A DNA stretch of 64,000 nucleotides from Rhizobium leguminosarum (GTDB lineage Bacteria; Pseudomonadota; Alphaproteobacteria; Rhizobiales; Rhizobiaceae): assembly GCF_001679785.1 (NCBI RefSeq), contig NZ_CP016286.1, forward strand, positions 3,222,001-3,286,000, given 5' to 3'. Shown piece by piece: positions 1 to 9,727 of this stretch (positions are counted from its first letter, which is position 1; each line of letters begins with the position of its first letter). A program made the position numbers and the translations under genes. The notes beneath the pieces were generated by a model. The model worked only from the letters and a program-made list of their open reading frames with translations, did no database searches and had not been told where the DNA came from.

Positions 1-1245
<1,245 letters not shown>

Positions 1246-1341
1246 TGAACTCCCCAGCATGGAACAGCCGCCTCATGGCGACCGTCTTATTCGTTTCTAA
1301 CATAGGGTTGCGCCGTGCGATTGCCAAGGCGATCCCCTAAG

Positions 1342-2817
1342 TCAGATGGTTTTTCCGTCAATACTTCTTAAAGGCAGCCTCGCATAGGGCGCCGTCGCGA
1401 AAACCGCCGAAAGCCTATTGGCAAAGATGAAGTCAAATCGTGTCAAAAAGCGGTCGAAGGGTGCGAAATAGGGTGTTTGTTCGACCATGCGGGCAGATTC
1501 CTCAGATAAAGGGGTCCCTTCGGCCGATAACGCCGGCGCCGAAGCGATAGCGCGCCTCCATGCGCCTTTGGGAAAGTCCCTGCCCAACCCTCCCTCATTC
1601 CTGTGCTCGTCACAGGAATCCAGCGCGCCCAACTCCTTGGGCGCGGGAGGCTCTTCACGCATTGTTGAGTCATTCGCCGCGCCGACGCGCGGTGGCTGGA
1701 TTCCTGTGACATCCCTCGGGTTGGACCCGAGGGCGGGAATGAGGGAGTGTCCGGCCTGGGCTTCCACCCCTATAGTCGTTCCAGACCTATTTACGGCCCC
1801 GAACCTTCCATCCCAAACCCCAGCCTCTCCCGGCCGCAGAACCAGGGGCAATATCCCCCGGCTCTCGCGCGCCAGATAAAGCCCGTCGCGCCTGAGATCA
1901 AACACCACCCTGCCGGCGGCCATTCGTCCAAGCCCGCTGCCGGTGGCAAATGTGAGAACCCGCTCCATCTGCGCCCTGCCCGGCACAAACGGCTGCCCAC
2001 CGAAAACGGCTGCCAGACGGGCGAGTACATAGTCGAGGACGAGGCGATCCTGCCGCAACCCATCAGGCATCACCTGCCCGAGCAGGCCGCCGTGAAGCCG
2101 GAAATGACGATCCAGCCATTCAGCTCCTCTGGACGACAGGGCCAGCCGCTCCTCCCAGGCCGCGCCAATATCCTTCTCCATGCCTGCATCAGCCGAAAGC
2201 TGCCGGCGCATCCGCACGCGCTCGTACTTCGTATCCTCGTTGCTAGGATCGTCGATCCACGGCACGCCCCGCTCTTTCAGGAAAGCGCGGATATCTACCC
2301 GGGTGGAAAAAAGAAGCGGCCGTAAAATCCAGAAACGCCGGTCGAAGAGCACCGCATCTGCAATACCGGTCGAAAGCTGCTCCGTTCGCATCCCACGCAT
2401 GGCAAGCGTTTCGCCCTGGTCGTCGAACGTATGGCCCGTAACGATGAGATCGGCTTCGAAACGTTCGGCGGCAGTGGCAAGCAGGCCATAACGTGCCTCT
2501 CGGGCCGCAGCCATGATACCGGTTTTCGGCTTGTCGCCCTGCCAGATCATGATGATGTGGGGAATGCCTAGCGATGCGCAGAGCGCTGCGACTTCACGCG
2601 CCTCGTCTGCGGAGCCGGCGCGCAACGCATGATCGACGGTCGCAGCGCAAAGGGAAATCTTGAGATGGGGCGCGGCCTTCACGGCTTCATCGAGCAGAAG
2701 AAGCAGGCCGGTGGAATCGCTGCCGCCTGATATCGCGACGAGAATGCGCGCAGGGCTTTGAAGCGACGTGAGAAACTGGAGGATCGCCAGTTGAGGCGAT
2801 GCGGCTTCCGGAGACAT
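1342..2817 (-). CDS. tilS: tRNA(Ile)-lysidine synthase TilS
   Basis: Modifies C34 of tRNA-Ile(CAU) to lysidine, an essential cytoplasmic reaction that lets the tRNA read AUA. The 491-residue product has the N-type ATP pyrophosphatase loop SGGSDS near residue 30, followed by the conserved VDHALR and TGHTFDDQGET blocks (about 93 and 150). Residues of roughly 357-410 are not TilS-like: they are encoded by a palindromic repeat (1590-1747) that keeps the frame open. The normal rhizobial-looking C-terminus (APYARLPLRS) resumes afterwards. The gene starts 11 bp after the cpoB stop, so it is probably co-transcribed with the tol-pal genes and ftsH. Confidence 0.94.
   Translation of the reverse strand: MSPEAASPQLAILQFLTSLQSPARILVAISGGSDSTGLLLLLDEAVKAAPHLKISLCAATVDHALRAGSADEAREVAALCASLGIPHIIMIWQGDKPKTGIMAAAREARYGLLATAAERFEADLIVTGHTFDDQGETLAMRGMRTEQLSTGIADAVLFDRRFWILRPLLFSTRVDIRAFLKERGVPWIDDPSNEDTKYERVRMRRQLSADAGMEKDIGAAWEERLALSSRGAEWLDRHFRLHGGLLGQVMPDGLRQDRLVLDYVLARLAAVFGGQPFVPGRAQMERVLTFATGSGLGRMAAGRVVFDLRRDGLYLARESRGILPLVLRPGEAGVWDGRFGAVNRSGTTIGVEAQAGHSLIPALGSNPRDVTGIQPPRVGAANDSTMREEPPAPKELGALDSCDEHRNEGGLGRDFPKGAWRRAIASAPALSAEGTPLSEESARMVEQTPYFAPFDRFLTRFDFIFANRLSAVFATAPYARLPLRSIDGKTI
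1590..1747. repeat. Palindromic repeat element inside tilS
   Basis: The left arm (1590-1624) and the right arm (1695-1747) are inverted copies sharing CTCCCTCATTCC and GTCACAGGAATCCAGC. The right arm has an additional small hairpin. Between them lie two further hairpins (1624-1645 around TCCT, and one near 1678-1692). Arm sequences of this type are a common rhizobial intergenic repeat. Here the element sits within the tilS reading frame on the minus strand and is translated as about 53 residues including SLIPALGSNPRDVTG. The insertion is visible in the sequence; membership of a named repeat family is not established. Confidence 0.8.
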
Positions 2818-2828
2818 TCCGGAAGACC

Positions 2829-3815
2829 TCAGCAGGAGAGGCGCTTCTGTTCGCTCGCAACCTTGCTTATGACGGCACGCGAGGCCTTCGGATAACGCTT
2901 CGACACTTCGCGCAGCGTTGCACAGGCCGTCTCGGTATTGTCGAGGGCGGCAAGCGACATGCCGAGCTTCAGCAGCATTTCCGGCGCCTTTTCCGATGTG
3001 CCGTATTTCTGATGCGCGTTGAGGAAGGTCTTGGCCGACTCATTGTACTTGCCCTGCGAATAGAGCGCTTCGCCGAGCCAGAAATTGGCGTCCGCCGCCC
3101 GCGCACTGCTCGGGTAGCGGGCGATATACTGCGTGAATTCCTGTTCGGCCGTACTGTAATCGCCGGATAGCACGTGGCCATAGGCGGCCTTGTACTGATC
3201 GGCCTCGCTGCCGAGCGAAGCGGTCTGCTGCGGCGTTTTGCGGCTGGCATCGGGAATCGGCCCGGAACCGATCGTGGCGTTTTCGTCGACGCTTCCACCG
3301 ATCGGATTGCCGTTCTGATCGAAATCGATCGAGCCGAGTTCCTTCGGTGGTTGGCCGAGGCCGCTATTCTCCGGCACGCTGGTGGAGGGAGCCGTTTCGG
3401 CTCCCTGCGGTGCTTGGATCACCTTGGCAATGTCGTCGCCGCCGGAGGCTGCCGGAGCAGCATCGGTCTCGCTCTTCTTGACAGGAGCCTTGGCGCCGCC
3501 GCTGGCACCCGTCTTTTCGAGCTGCTGGAAGCGGAATTCATTGTCTTCCTGCTGCTTGCGGATCGTCTCCTGCATCTGCAGAAGCTGAAAGCTCATCTCC
3601 TCGATCCGGCCGTTCAGCTGCCGCAGCTGCTCTTCGAGCTGCTGCACGCGGACCTCCGCATCGCCGCTCTGCACCTTGACGACGGGCGGCGCCGCCTGGT
3701 TTTCCGCGGATCGGCCGCCGAGATGTAGCCCGAAGAACGAGGCCGAATAGGCTGCCCGTTCGCTTCCGGTCACAGCCGCGAGGCACAGCATGCCTGCCAC
3801 GACAAATTTCTTCAT
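2829..3815 (-). CDS. cpoB: Tol-Pal accessory protein CpoB/YbgF
   Basis: Periplasmic protein that couples the Tol-Pal system to peptidoglycan synthesis during envelope constriction. The start at 3815 (MKKFVVAG) gives 328 residues and a clear signal peptide; the longer upstream open frame reads through the terminator after pal and is not likely coding. Residues about 45-95 are a heptad-rich coiled coil (QLEEQLRQLNGRIEEM), then a low-complexity linker, then a C-terminal TPR block (about 205-325) with YKAAYGHVLSGDYSTAEQEF-type repeats. It lies between pal and tilS on the same strand, the usual place in the tol-pal locus. Confidence 0.93.
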   Translation of the reverse strand: MKKFVVAGMLCLAAVTGSERAAYSASFFGLHLGGRSAENQAAPPVVKVQSGDAEVRVQQLEEQLRQLNGRIEEMSFQLLQMQETIRKQQEDNEFRFQQLEKTGASGGAKAPVKKSETDAAPAASGGDDIAKVIQAPQGAETAPSTSVPENSGLGQPPKELGSIDFDQNGNPIGGSVDENATIGSGPIPDASRKTPQQTASLGSEADQYKAAYGHVLSGDYSTAEQEFTQYIARYPSSARAADANFWLGEALYSQGKYNESAKTFLNAHQKYGTSEKAPEMLLKLGMSLAALDNTETACATLREVSKRYPKASRAVISKVASEQKRLSC

Positions 3816-3914
3816 ATGTATCGTCCTGTCCCAGTGATTCTTCGCACCTCGATGGCACGAACAGGAGATTTTTCCAATTGCTTTCAAAAAGCAACGGAGT
3901 CTGGCCAAAGTGTG

Positions 3915-3952
3915 GTCAAAAAGAAAAGGCGGCCCCTGAGCGGGCCGCCTTT
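3915..3952 (-). terminator. Rho-independent terminator after pal
   Basis: Read on the minus strand, an 11-bp perfect stem AAAGGCGGCCC / GGGCCGCCTTT with a short loop is followed by a T-rich run (TTCTTTTT). It sits 27 bp after the pal stop and before the cpoB start, so cpoB may depend on read-through or on its own promoter. Confidence 0.85.
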
Positions 3953-3978
3953 CGAAAAAGCGAATTGTTGCTCGGCAA

Positions 3979-4512
3979 TTACATGCCGGCGCCGCCAAGC
4001 ACGGTAACCGCGCGGCGGTTCTGTGACCAGCAGGAAATATCGTCGCAGACGGCGACCGGACGTTCCTTGCCGTAGGAGATCGTCTTCAGGCGCTGCGCCG
4101 GGACGCCGCGCGAAGCGAGATAGTCCTTGGCGGCAGCCGCACGGCGGGCGCCGAGCGCGAGGTTGTATTCGCGCGTGCCGCGTTCGTCGGCATGGCCTTC
4201 GACGGTGATCTGGTAGTTCGGGTAACGGCCGAGCCACTGGGCCTGACGGTCGAGCGTCTGCGAGGCATCGGCGCGGATCGACGAGGAATCGGTATCGAAG
4301 AAAATGCGGTCGCCGACATTGACTGTGAAGTCCTGGGCCGAGCCCGGCGTTGCAGCGCCGCCAGCACCTGTGCCGAGGCCGAGGTCGCCGGCGCTGTTCG
4401 GCGGCTTCTTGGCGCAGCTTGCGAGCGCAAGGCCGGCGATAAGCGCGATCATGACGGGGTTGCGGGCGAAATTCTGCATGCGGCTCATTGCCGGGGTATG
4501 AATTCGGCTCAT
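3979..4512 (-). CDS. pal: Peptidoglycan-associated lipoprotein Pal
   Basis: Outer-membrane lipoprotein that binds peptidoglycan and TolB. The start at 4512 is chosen because AAGGAG lies 7 bases upstream; it gives 177 residues. There is a signal peptide ending in the lipobox LASC (the Cys is residue 33), a Gly/Ala linker, then an OmpA-like domain from about residue 65 with the conserved GHADERGTREYNLALGARRA block that contacts diaminopimelate. It is transcribed with tolB upstream and ends in a strong terminator. Identity is secure. Confidence 0.97.
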   Translation of the reverse strand: MSRIHTPAMSRMQNFARNPVMIALIAGLALASCAKKPPNSAGDLGLGTGAGGAATPGSAQDFTVNVGDRIFFDTDSSSIRADASQTLDRQAQWLGRYPNYQITVEGHADERGTREYNLALGARRAAAAKDYLASRGVPAQRLKTISYGKERPVAVCDDISCWSQNRRAVTVLGGAGM

Positions 4513-4664
4513 GGCCGGTCTCCTTGCGATTTCATCAGGGTTTCCGGACAGTAACCGCACTCGGTTAACCGCCCCTCAAAGATTATGGTTAACGATTTAC
4601 TGATTTGTCCCTTGGCCGCTCGGTTCCATGACTTTGGGGCGACAAGAAGGCAGCAGCGCATCGC

Positions 4665-5972
4665 CTACTCCATTAGCGGCGACCAGGCCGGGTCGGAGCC
4701 GTAGGTCGGCGTCTTCACGAGCTGCTCGTTGTAACCGGTCAGATCGATCGAATAGAGCTGCGGACCGCCCGACCCCGCCGCCTGGCGGAAGAACATCAGC
4801 ACGCGGCCGTTCGGCGCCCAGGTCGGGCCCTCATTGTGGAAGCCGGTCGTCAGGATGCGCTCGCCGGAACCATCCGGCTTCATCACGCCGATCGAGAACT
4901 TGCCGCCGGCCTGTTTGGTGAAGGCGATAAGATCGCCGCGCGGCGACCAGACCGGCGTCGAATAGGAGCCGTCGCCGAAGGAAATACGGGTCTGGCCCGA
5001 GCCATCCGCGTTCATCACGTAGATCTGCGGCTTTCCGCCCCGGTCGCTTTCGAAGCTGACGCGTGCGCCGTCAGGCGAATAGGAGGGCGACGTGTCGATC
5101 GCCGCCGTCGAGGTCAACCGGGTCGTCGTGCGCGAGCGCAGGTCCATCGTATAGATGTTGGAATTGGCATCCTGCTGCAGGCTCATGATCACCTTCTGAC
5201 CATCAGGCGAGAAGCGCGGCGAGAATGTCATGCCGGGGAAATTGCCGACGACTTCGCGCTGCCCGGTTTCGAGCTGCAGCAGATAGACCCGTGGCTGCTG
5301 GTTGGCAAAGGACATGTAGGTGACTTCCTGCCGGCTCGGCGAGAAGCGCGGCGTCAGCACGAGATCGCTGCCATCCGTCAGCATTCGCACGTTGAAGCCG
5401 TCCTGATCCATGATCGCCAGCTGGCGCTTGCGCTGCTGCTTGGTGCCGGATTCGGAGACGAAGACGACACGGGTGTCGAAATAACCTTCCTCACCGGTGA
5501 TCTGCTTGTAGATCGCATCGGCGATGATGTGAGCCACACGGCGCCAGTTCTCCGGCTGCGTATAGAATTGCTGACCGGTCATCTGCTGTCCGGCAAAAGT
5601 ATCCCACAGGCGGAATTCGGCACGAAGGCGGCCATCCGCTTCCTTGGTAACCCGGCCGGTGACCAACGCCTGGGCATTGATGACCTTCCAGTCCTCGAAG
5701 CGCGGCGAAGCGTCGGGATTAGAAATCTTCTCGATGAAGGCGGTTTTGTTGATGGGTGCGAAGAGACCGGACCGCTGCAAGTCGGCGGCGATGACTTGCG
5801 AGACCTGCGCGCCCATGTCGCCCTGGAAATCAGTCACCGCGATCGGAAGCGGCTGGATATTACCCTTGTTGATATTGATCTCGACAAGCGCGTTCGCCGG
5901 AGTCGTAAAGACTGCGGCCCCGACTAGACCGGCAACGACCATCAGGGCACGGATGAGGGAACACTTGACCAT
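4665..5972 (-). CDS. tolB: Tol-Pal periplasmic protein TolB
   Basis: Periplasmic partner of Pal in the trans-envelope Tol-Pal complex. The 435-residue protein has an N-terminal signal peptide (about 1-28, ANA cleavage), an N-terminal mixed alpha/beta domain, and a six-bladed beta-propeller from about residue 180 with repeated FSPDG / YSPDG / WSPRG / WAPNG blade motifs. Length is normal for the family. It lies between the tolA-like remnant and pal; the 152-bp gap before pal holds no gene. Confidence 0.97.
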   Translation of the reverse strand: MVKCSLIRALMVVAGLVGAAVFTTPANALVEININKGNIQPLPIAVTDFQGDMGAQVSQVIAADLQRSGLFAPINKTAFIEKISNPDASPRFEDWKVINAQALVTGRVTKEADGRLRAEFRLWDTFAGQQMTGQQFYTQPENWRRVAHIIADAIYKQITGEEGYFDTRVVFVSESGTKQQRKRQLAIMDQDGFNVRMLTDGSDLVLTPRFSPSRQEVTYMSFANQQPRVYLLQLETGQREVVGNFPGMTFSPRFSPDGQKVIMSLQQDANSNIYTMDLRSRTTTRLTSTAAIDTSPSYSPDGARVSFESDRGGKPQIYVMNADGSGQTRISFGDGSYSTPVWSPRGDLIAFTKQAGGKFSIGVMKPDGSGERILTTGFHNEGPTWAPNGRVLMFFRQAAGSGGPQLYSIDLTGYNEQLVKTPTYGSDPAWSPLME

Positions 5973-5995
5973 ATCAAAACAAGCCTTTCAGCACT

Positions 5996-6432
5996 TTATA
6001 GGTTCAGTTGGCTGGCGTCGAAGTACAAAACGACTTCCTTCCAGGCATCGTATTTATCTTTTGGAAGCATCGCGTAAGGAGCTGCACGGACAATTGCGCG
6101 AAGAGCTGCGTCGGTAATGATTTTACGTGTACGTTCGCTGCCACCACTGACCTCCGCGCCGGGAGTTCCGATAATGCGACCGTCCTATCGAGGCGCACAC
6201 GGAACCTTAAATGAACGCTGGCGGCATCCTTCAGGCCCGCAGGAAGGACAAAACGATTTGTGATGGCATTTCGCATCGCATCGATGACGGGCATACTTAA
6301 AATCTTTGCTTTTGAGTCAGTTTTTTCCCGACTCATCGCCTCCGCATGTCCATCAGGCGGCAGTGAGAAAGCAGCCATTAACATCGTCAACGCCCCGATA
6401 GACTTCGCGAAATGGGATAAGCTACTCAACAT
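5996..6432 (-). pseudogene. Frameshifted TolA C-terminal-domain duplicate
   Basis: The ATG at 6432 directly follows the tolA stop codon. The first frame encodes a signal-peptide-like start (MLSSLSHFAKSIGALTMLMA) and a short linker. It then gives VHLRFRVRLD, which matches TolA VHLKVRVQLD. After about position 6186 the homology moves to another frame, giving GGSERTRKIITDAALRAIV, LPKDKYDAWKEV and FDASQL, which match TolA GGPDSTRQALK, LPADKYEGENGW and FDASDL. That second frame stops at 5996. Restoring one base near 6186 would yield one continuous protein of about 144 residues carrying a signal peptide and a TolA/TonB C-terminal domain. It could be a true frameshift or a sequencing error. Confidence 0.75.
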
Positions 6433-7575
6433 TTAGATTCCCAGATCGCTGGCATCGAAGTTGAGATCCAGCTCGTTCCAGCCATTTTCTCCCTCATATT
6501 TGTCTGCAGGCAAATTTTTGAGAGGAGATGATTTCATAACAGCGCGGTAGACACTGCTCTTGAGCGCTTGACGTGTTGAATCCGGCCCGCCTGAAGCAAT
6601 GACCTCGGGATCGCCAACGACATTACCGGCCGGATCAAGTTGAACACGAACCTTAAGATGAACCTCGTTAGCGCCCGCCAACCCGGAAACAACCGTCCAG
6701 TTGCCAGAGATCTGGCCGCGTACGGCATCAATCTCGCTCTGGCTAAGTGCAGCACCACCATTGCTCTTCTTCGCACCAAGCGATGCTTCCTGCGTCGAGC
6801 GCTTCGCACCCCCAGCGGAAGGATCGGTCTTATTCAGCAGCGCAGCAACCTCGTCGGCATTGAAGTCGCTCTTCATCGATGAGGCGGATTTCGCAGTTTC
6901 CTGCTTCTTGTCCGCCTTCTTCTTGTCCGTCGGTGTGTCGGCGGTCTTCGGCTGATCCGCAGTCTTTTCCGGCGGCTTTTCGACGGGCTGCTGTGGTTCC
7001 GGCGGCTTCACCTGCGGCTTGGCGACAGGCGTCGGTACATTGTCCGGCAGCGCCTCGGCATCGGGCTTCGGCGGCTCCTCCGGCTTGGCCTGTTCTTCCG
7101 GCGGTTTTTCCTCGGGCTTCGGCGGCGTCACTTCGACAGGCTTCGGCGGCGGAATTGAAGCGACCTCCTTCGGCTGCTCGACTTCCGTTTCCTCCTTGAC
7201 GATCTCGTTGACGTCATTCGGCTTAGGATCGATCTTCGGCATCGGCTTATCGGTCGAATTCGCCGCGGCAGCCTCAGTATTACTGGGTTTGGCGTTCGGG
7301 ACGGGCGGCGTTTTCATGTCGACATTGTTGTCGCCGGCATTCTCCGCCGGCTGCGGGATCGGCGGCCGCGTCGTCGGCACGGGCGCGGAAGTCTCCTTCT
7401 TCGGAGCCTTCTTGTCGCCTTGCTGCATCTGTGTGATGGATTCCACCGGCACGAGATCGACCGGCATCGCCTCGAAATCCTCTACCTTGAAGGATTCCGG
7501 AGCGCCGAGCGATACCATCGCCCAGGTGAGCACCAGGCCGTGCAAAACAGCAGATGTGATGACACTGGCCTTCAT
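6433..7575 (-). CDS. tolA: Tol-Pal inner-membrane spanning protein TolA
   Basis: Links the TolQ-TolR motor in the inner membrane to TolB/Pal. The 380-residue protein has one N-terminal membrane segment (about 5-24), a long Pro/Lys/Glu-rich periplasm-spanning region (about 50-235, with many PKPEEKPPE-type runs), and a C-terminal globular domain (about 283-380) ending FDASDLGI. It starts 8 bp after tolR. The length and composition fit alphaproteobacterial TolA; the low-complexity middle makes distant similarity there unreliable. Confidence 0.92.
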   Translation of the reverse strand: MKASVITSAVLHGLVLTWAMVSLGAPESFKVEDFEAMPVDLVPVESITQMQQGDKKAPKKETSAPVPTTRPPIPQPAENAGDNNVDMKTPPVPNAKPSNTEAAAANSTDKPMPKIDPKPNDVNEIVKEETEVEQPKEVASIPPPKPVEVTPPKPEEKPPEEQAKPEEPPKPDAEALPDNVPTPVAKPQVKPPEPQQPVEKPPEKTADQPKTADTPTDKKKADKKQETAKSASSMKSDFNADEVAALLNKTDPSAGGAKRSTQEASLGAKKSNGGAALSQSEIDAVRGQISGNWTVVSGLAGANEVHLKVRVQLDPAGNVVGDPEVIASGGPDSTRQALKSSVYRAVMKSSPLKNLPADKYEGENGWNELDLNFDASDLGI

Positions 7576-7583
7576 TTTGCGCG

Positions 7584-8039
7584 CTATTGGTCCTTCTTCT
7601 GCTGCGTCACGAGGCCGATATTCTTGAAGCCTGCGCCCTGAATTCGGGCCATGACATCGGCGATGACGCCATAAGGCGCGGTCGCGTCGCCGCGCACGAA
7701 GATACGTTCGTTATAGCCGGTGGTGGCGATCGCCTCGAGCTTGGCGGCGATCTCCGCGGCTGGGATCGGCGTTTCCTGCAGGAACACCTCGCCGTCATTC
7801 TTGACGGAAATGGTGATCGGCTGCGTCTCGGAATTCAGCGCCTTGGCCTGCGTTTCCGGCAGGTCGATCGGCACGCCGACAGTCATCATCGGTGCCGCGA
7901 CCATGAAGATGATCAAAAGCACCAGCATGACGTCGACGAGCGGCGTCACGTTGATTTCAGAAATCACGGCCCTGTTCCGACCGCCGCGACGACGGCGTCC
8001 GCCGCCCCCGCCGCCATTGCCTCCAACAGCCATACCCAT
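7584..8039 (-). CDS. tolR: Tol-Pal motor protein TolR
   Basis: ExbD/TolR-family proton-channel subunit. The 151-residue product has a Gly/Arg-rich cytoplasmic head (residues 1-25), a single membrane segment (about 35-55) beginning INVTPLVDVMLVLLIIFMV in which the conserved Asp takes part in proton transfer, and a periplasmic C-terminal domain. It follows tolQ by 18 bp and precedes tolA by 8 bp, so the three are certainly one operon. Confidence 0.96.
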   Translation of the reverse strand: MGMAVGGNGGGGGGRRRRGGRNRAVISEINVTPLVDVMLVLLIIFMVAAPMMTVGVPIDLPETQAKALNSETQPITISVKNDGEVFLQETPIPAAEIAAKLEAIATTGYNERIFVRGDATAPYGVIADVMARIQGAGFKNIGLVTQQKKDQ

Positions 8040-8057
8040 GTCAGAATACTCCGTTGG

Positions 8058-8777
8058 TTACTGAGCGGCAGCGCGCGGCTGCAGTTTCTCGTCGATCTGG
8101 CGCGAAAGTATGGCGGAGAATTCATCCGCGAAACCTTCCATGCGGCCCGAGAGCTTGCCGGCATCGGCAGAGAACTTGTTGTAGGCGATAACTGCCGGGA
8201 TAGCCGCGACGAGACCGATCGCGGTGGCAAGCAGCGCTTCGGCGATACCGGGCGCAACCACCGCAAGGTTGGTCGACTTCGAGCCGGCAATCGCCTGGAA
8301 CGAGGTCATGATGCCGACGACCGTACCGAAGAGACCGATGAACGGACCGGCCGAGCCGATGGTCGCGAGCGATCCAAGGCGGGCGCCGAGAAATTCGGTC
8401 TCACGGGCGAGCGTCACGTCCATCGCGCGGTCGATACGCATCTGCAGGCCGATCGGCGAGCGGGCGCCGCGTTCGAAGGATTTCTTCCATTCGCGCATGG
8501 CGGCCACGAAGATTGCCGCGAGCCCTGTATTGTTGCGCTCCGACAGCGAGCGGTAGAGTTCTTCCAGCGACTGGCCCGACCAGAACACCTGTTCGAACTT
8601 GTCGAACTGGCGCCGTGCGCGGCCATAGGCCAGGTATTTGTCGATGACGATCGCCCACGTCCACACCGAGGCCGCGATGAGCCCGAGCATGACGAGCTTG
8701 ACGACGATGCCGGCCTGCATGAAAAGCGACCAGAGGCTGACGTCCGTCGTTGCTGCTGCCAATCCTACTTGTTCCAT
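8058..8777 (-). CDS. tolQ: Tol-Pal motor protein TolQ
   Basis: MotA/TolQ/ExbB-family subunit that forms the proton channel with TolR. The start MEQVGLAAA at 8777 gives 239 residues, the normal length; the longer open frame upstream is not conserved-looking. Three membrane segments are apparent (about 18-40, 130-155 with GLFGTVVGIM, and 170-195 with IAEALLATAIGLVAAIPAV). It is the first gene of tolQ-R-A-B-pal. Confidence 0.96.
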   Translation of the reverse strand: MEQVGLAAATTDVSLWSLFMQAGIVVKLVMLGLIAASVWTWAIVIDKYLAYGRARRQFDKFEQVFWSGQSLEELYRSLSERNNTGLAAIFVAAMREWKKSFERGARSPIGLQMRIDRAMDVTLARETEFLGARLGSLATIGSAGPFIGLFGTVVGIMTSFQAIAGSKSTNLAVVAPGIAEALLATAIGLVAAIPAVIAYNKFSADAGKLSGRMEGFADEFSAILSRQIDEKLQPRAAAQ

Positions 8778-9152
8778 TGGTCCAAAATCCCCGAATCCAA
8801 ACGCCCGGTGCTGGACCGGGCGGCACAAACTGATCTCGCAAGAAGTGTCCGGCGGCCGCCGCCCAAAGCCCTGGTCAAACTTCCAAGCTCATCTTCCGCC
8901 TTCTTGCCGTCAAATTTGGTCAAAGGAAGGCGTGCACCGCACAAACTCCGACTTTCCCAGTAAGACACTATTATGGTTAATAGATCGTTAGTGCCGGACT
9001 GCGACAGTAAGCCTGTGTTTGGAAGATTTCGTTCCATGGATTACTTGACCGGAGCAAGGTCCGGCTGCCGAAAGAGCGCTCATCCTGCGGCGCGGGAATT
9101 CCTTCACATAAAACTCAAGTTCTGACAAGACCTGAATTTCAAGCGAATCTGA
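8778..9152. other. Intergenic region upstream of tolQ
   Basis: This 375-bp gap separates ybgC from tolQ. It should hold the tolQ promoter. One CtrA-like box is annotated separately. The open frame running from 9037 on the minus strand into the tolQ start region has no recognizable content and I do not call it a gene. Confidence 0.6.
8976..8991 (-). promoter_or_regulatory. Possible CtrA-like box upstream of tolQ
   Basis: On the minus strand the sequence reads CTAA-N7-TTAAC, one mismatch from the CtrA consensus TTAA-N7-TTAAC. It lies about 200 bp upstream of the tolQ start. A near-match of this length can occur by chance, so this is only a candidate. Confidence 0.3.
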
Positions 9153-9608
9153 CTACAACGGCGTGCTGCCCTCCAGGAATTTCACCGCCAGTGTTTCCGG
9201 CAGCCGCCTCGGCCGCCCCCGGGCGTTGATGACGGCGATGATCACCTTGGCGGCGATCAGCAGCGTCTCACCCGAGCGAATCTGCTGATTGAGCACCATC
9301 TTGGCGCCGCCGGCTTTTTCCGTATGCGTCAGGATCGTCAGCACATCGTCCATGCGCGCCGGGCTCTTGAAGTCGATCTCCATGCGATGGACGACGAAAA
9401 CCAGCCCCTCCTCGTCGGCGCTGACGAGTTCACGCTGCTCGACGCCGAGGCAGCGCAGATAATCGGTGCGGCCGCGCTCCAGAAAATGCAGGTAGCGGGC
9501 GTGATAGACCAGACCGGAAAAGTCCGTATCTTCATAATAGACCCGCTGAACGAGGCGGTGTCCGGTCTCCGTCAGCTCTCCCGAAATGGAAAAAGGGCGT
9601 TCCGTCAT
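9153..9608 (-). CDS. ybgC: YbgC-type acyl-CoA thioesterase
   Basis: Hotdog-fold acyl-CoA thioesterase of the tol-associated YbgC group, cytoplasmic. The start at 9608 (MTERPFSISG) has GGAG upstream and gives 151 residues; an upstream in-frame start would add 31 unconserved residues. The catalytic block YYEDTDFSGLVYHARYL (about residues 24-40) carries the conserved Asp, and the hotdog helix follows. It is 375 bp upstream of tolQ on the same strand, the usual order, but the gap suggests that tolQ has its own promoter. Confidence 0.93.
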   Translation of the reverse strand: MTERPFSISGELTETGHRLVQRVYYEDTDFSGLVYHARYLHFLERGRTDYLRCLGVEQRELVSADEEGLVFVVHRMEIDFKSPARMDDVLTILTHTEKAGGAKMVLNQQIRSGETLLIAAKVIIAVINARGRPRRLPETLAVKFLEGSTPL

Positions 9609-9727
9609 AATTTTCTCCAAACTGAGGTGCCCTGTTTGGCGCAACGCTTCCCGACAGGCAAGCATTGAATGATTGTCACAATTCCTAACTATTCCCGACA
9701 ACGAGCGACCAATCAGGAGACGATGCG

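Noticed and set aside
2829..3998. Longer CpoB start 61 codons upstream
   Set aside because: It would translate the pal terminator hairpin and precede, not include, a normal signal peptide.
7587..8963. 458-codon plus-strand open frame across tolR-tolQ
   Set aside because: Antisense shadow of the tol genes in high-GC sequence.
8765..9037. 90-codon minus-strand open frame upstream of tolQ
   Set aside because: It overlaps the tolQ start, has no recognizable content and fills a region expected to hold a promoter.
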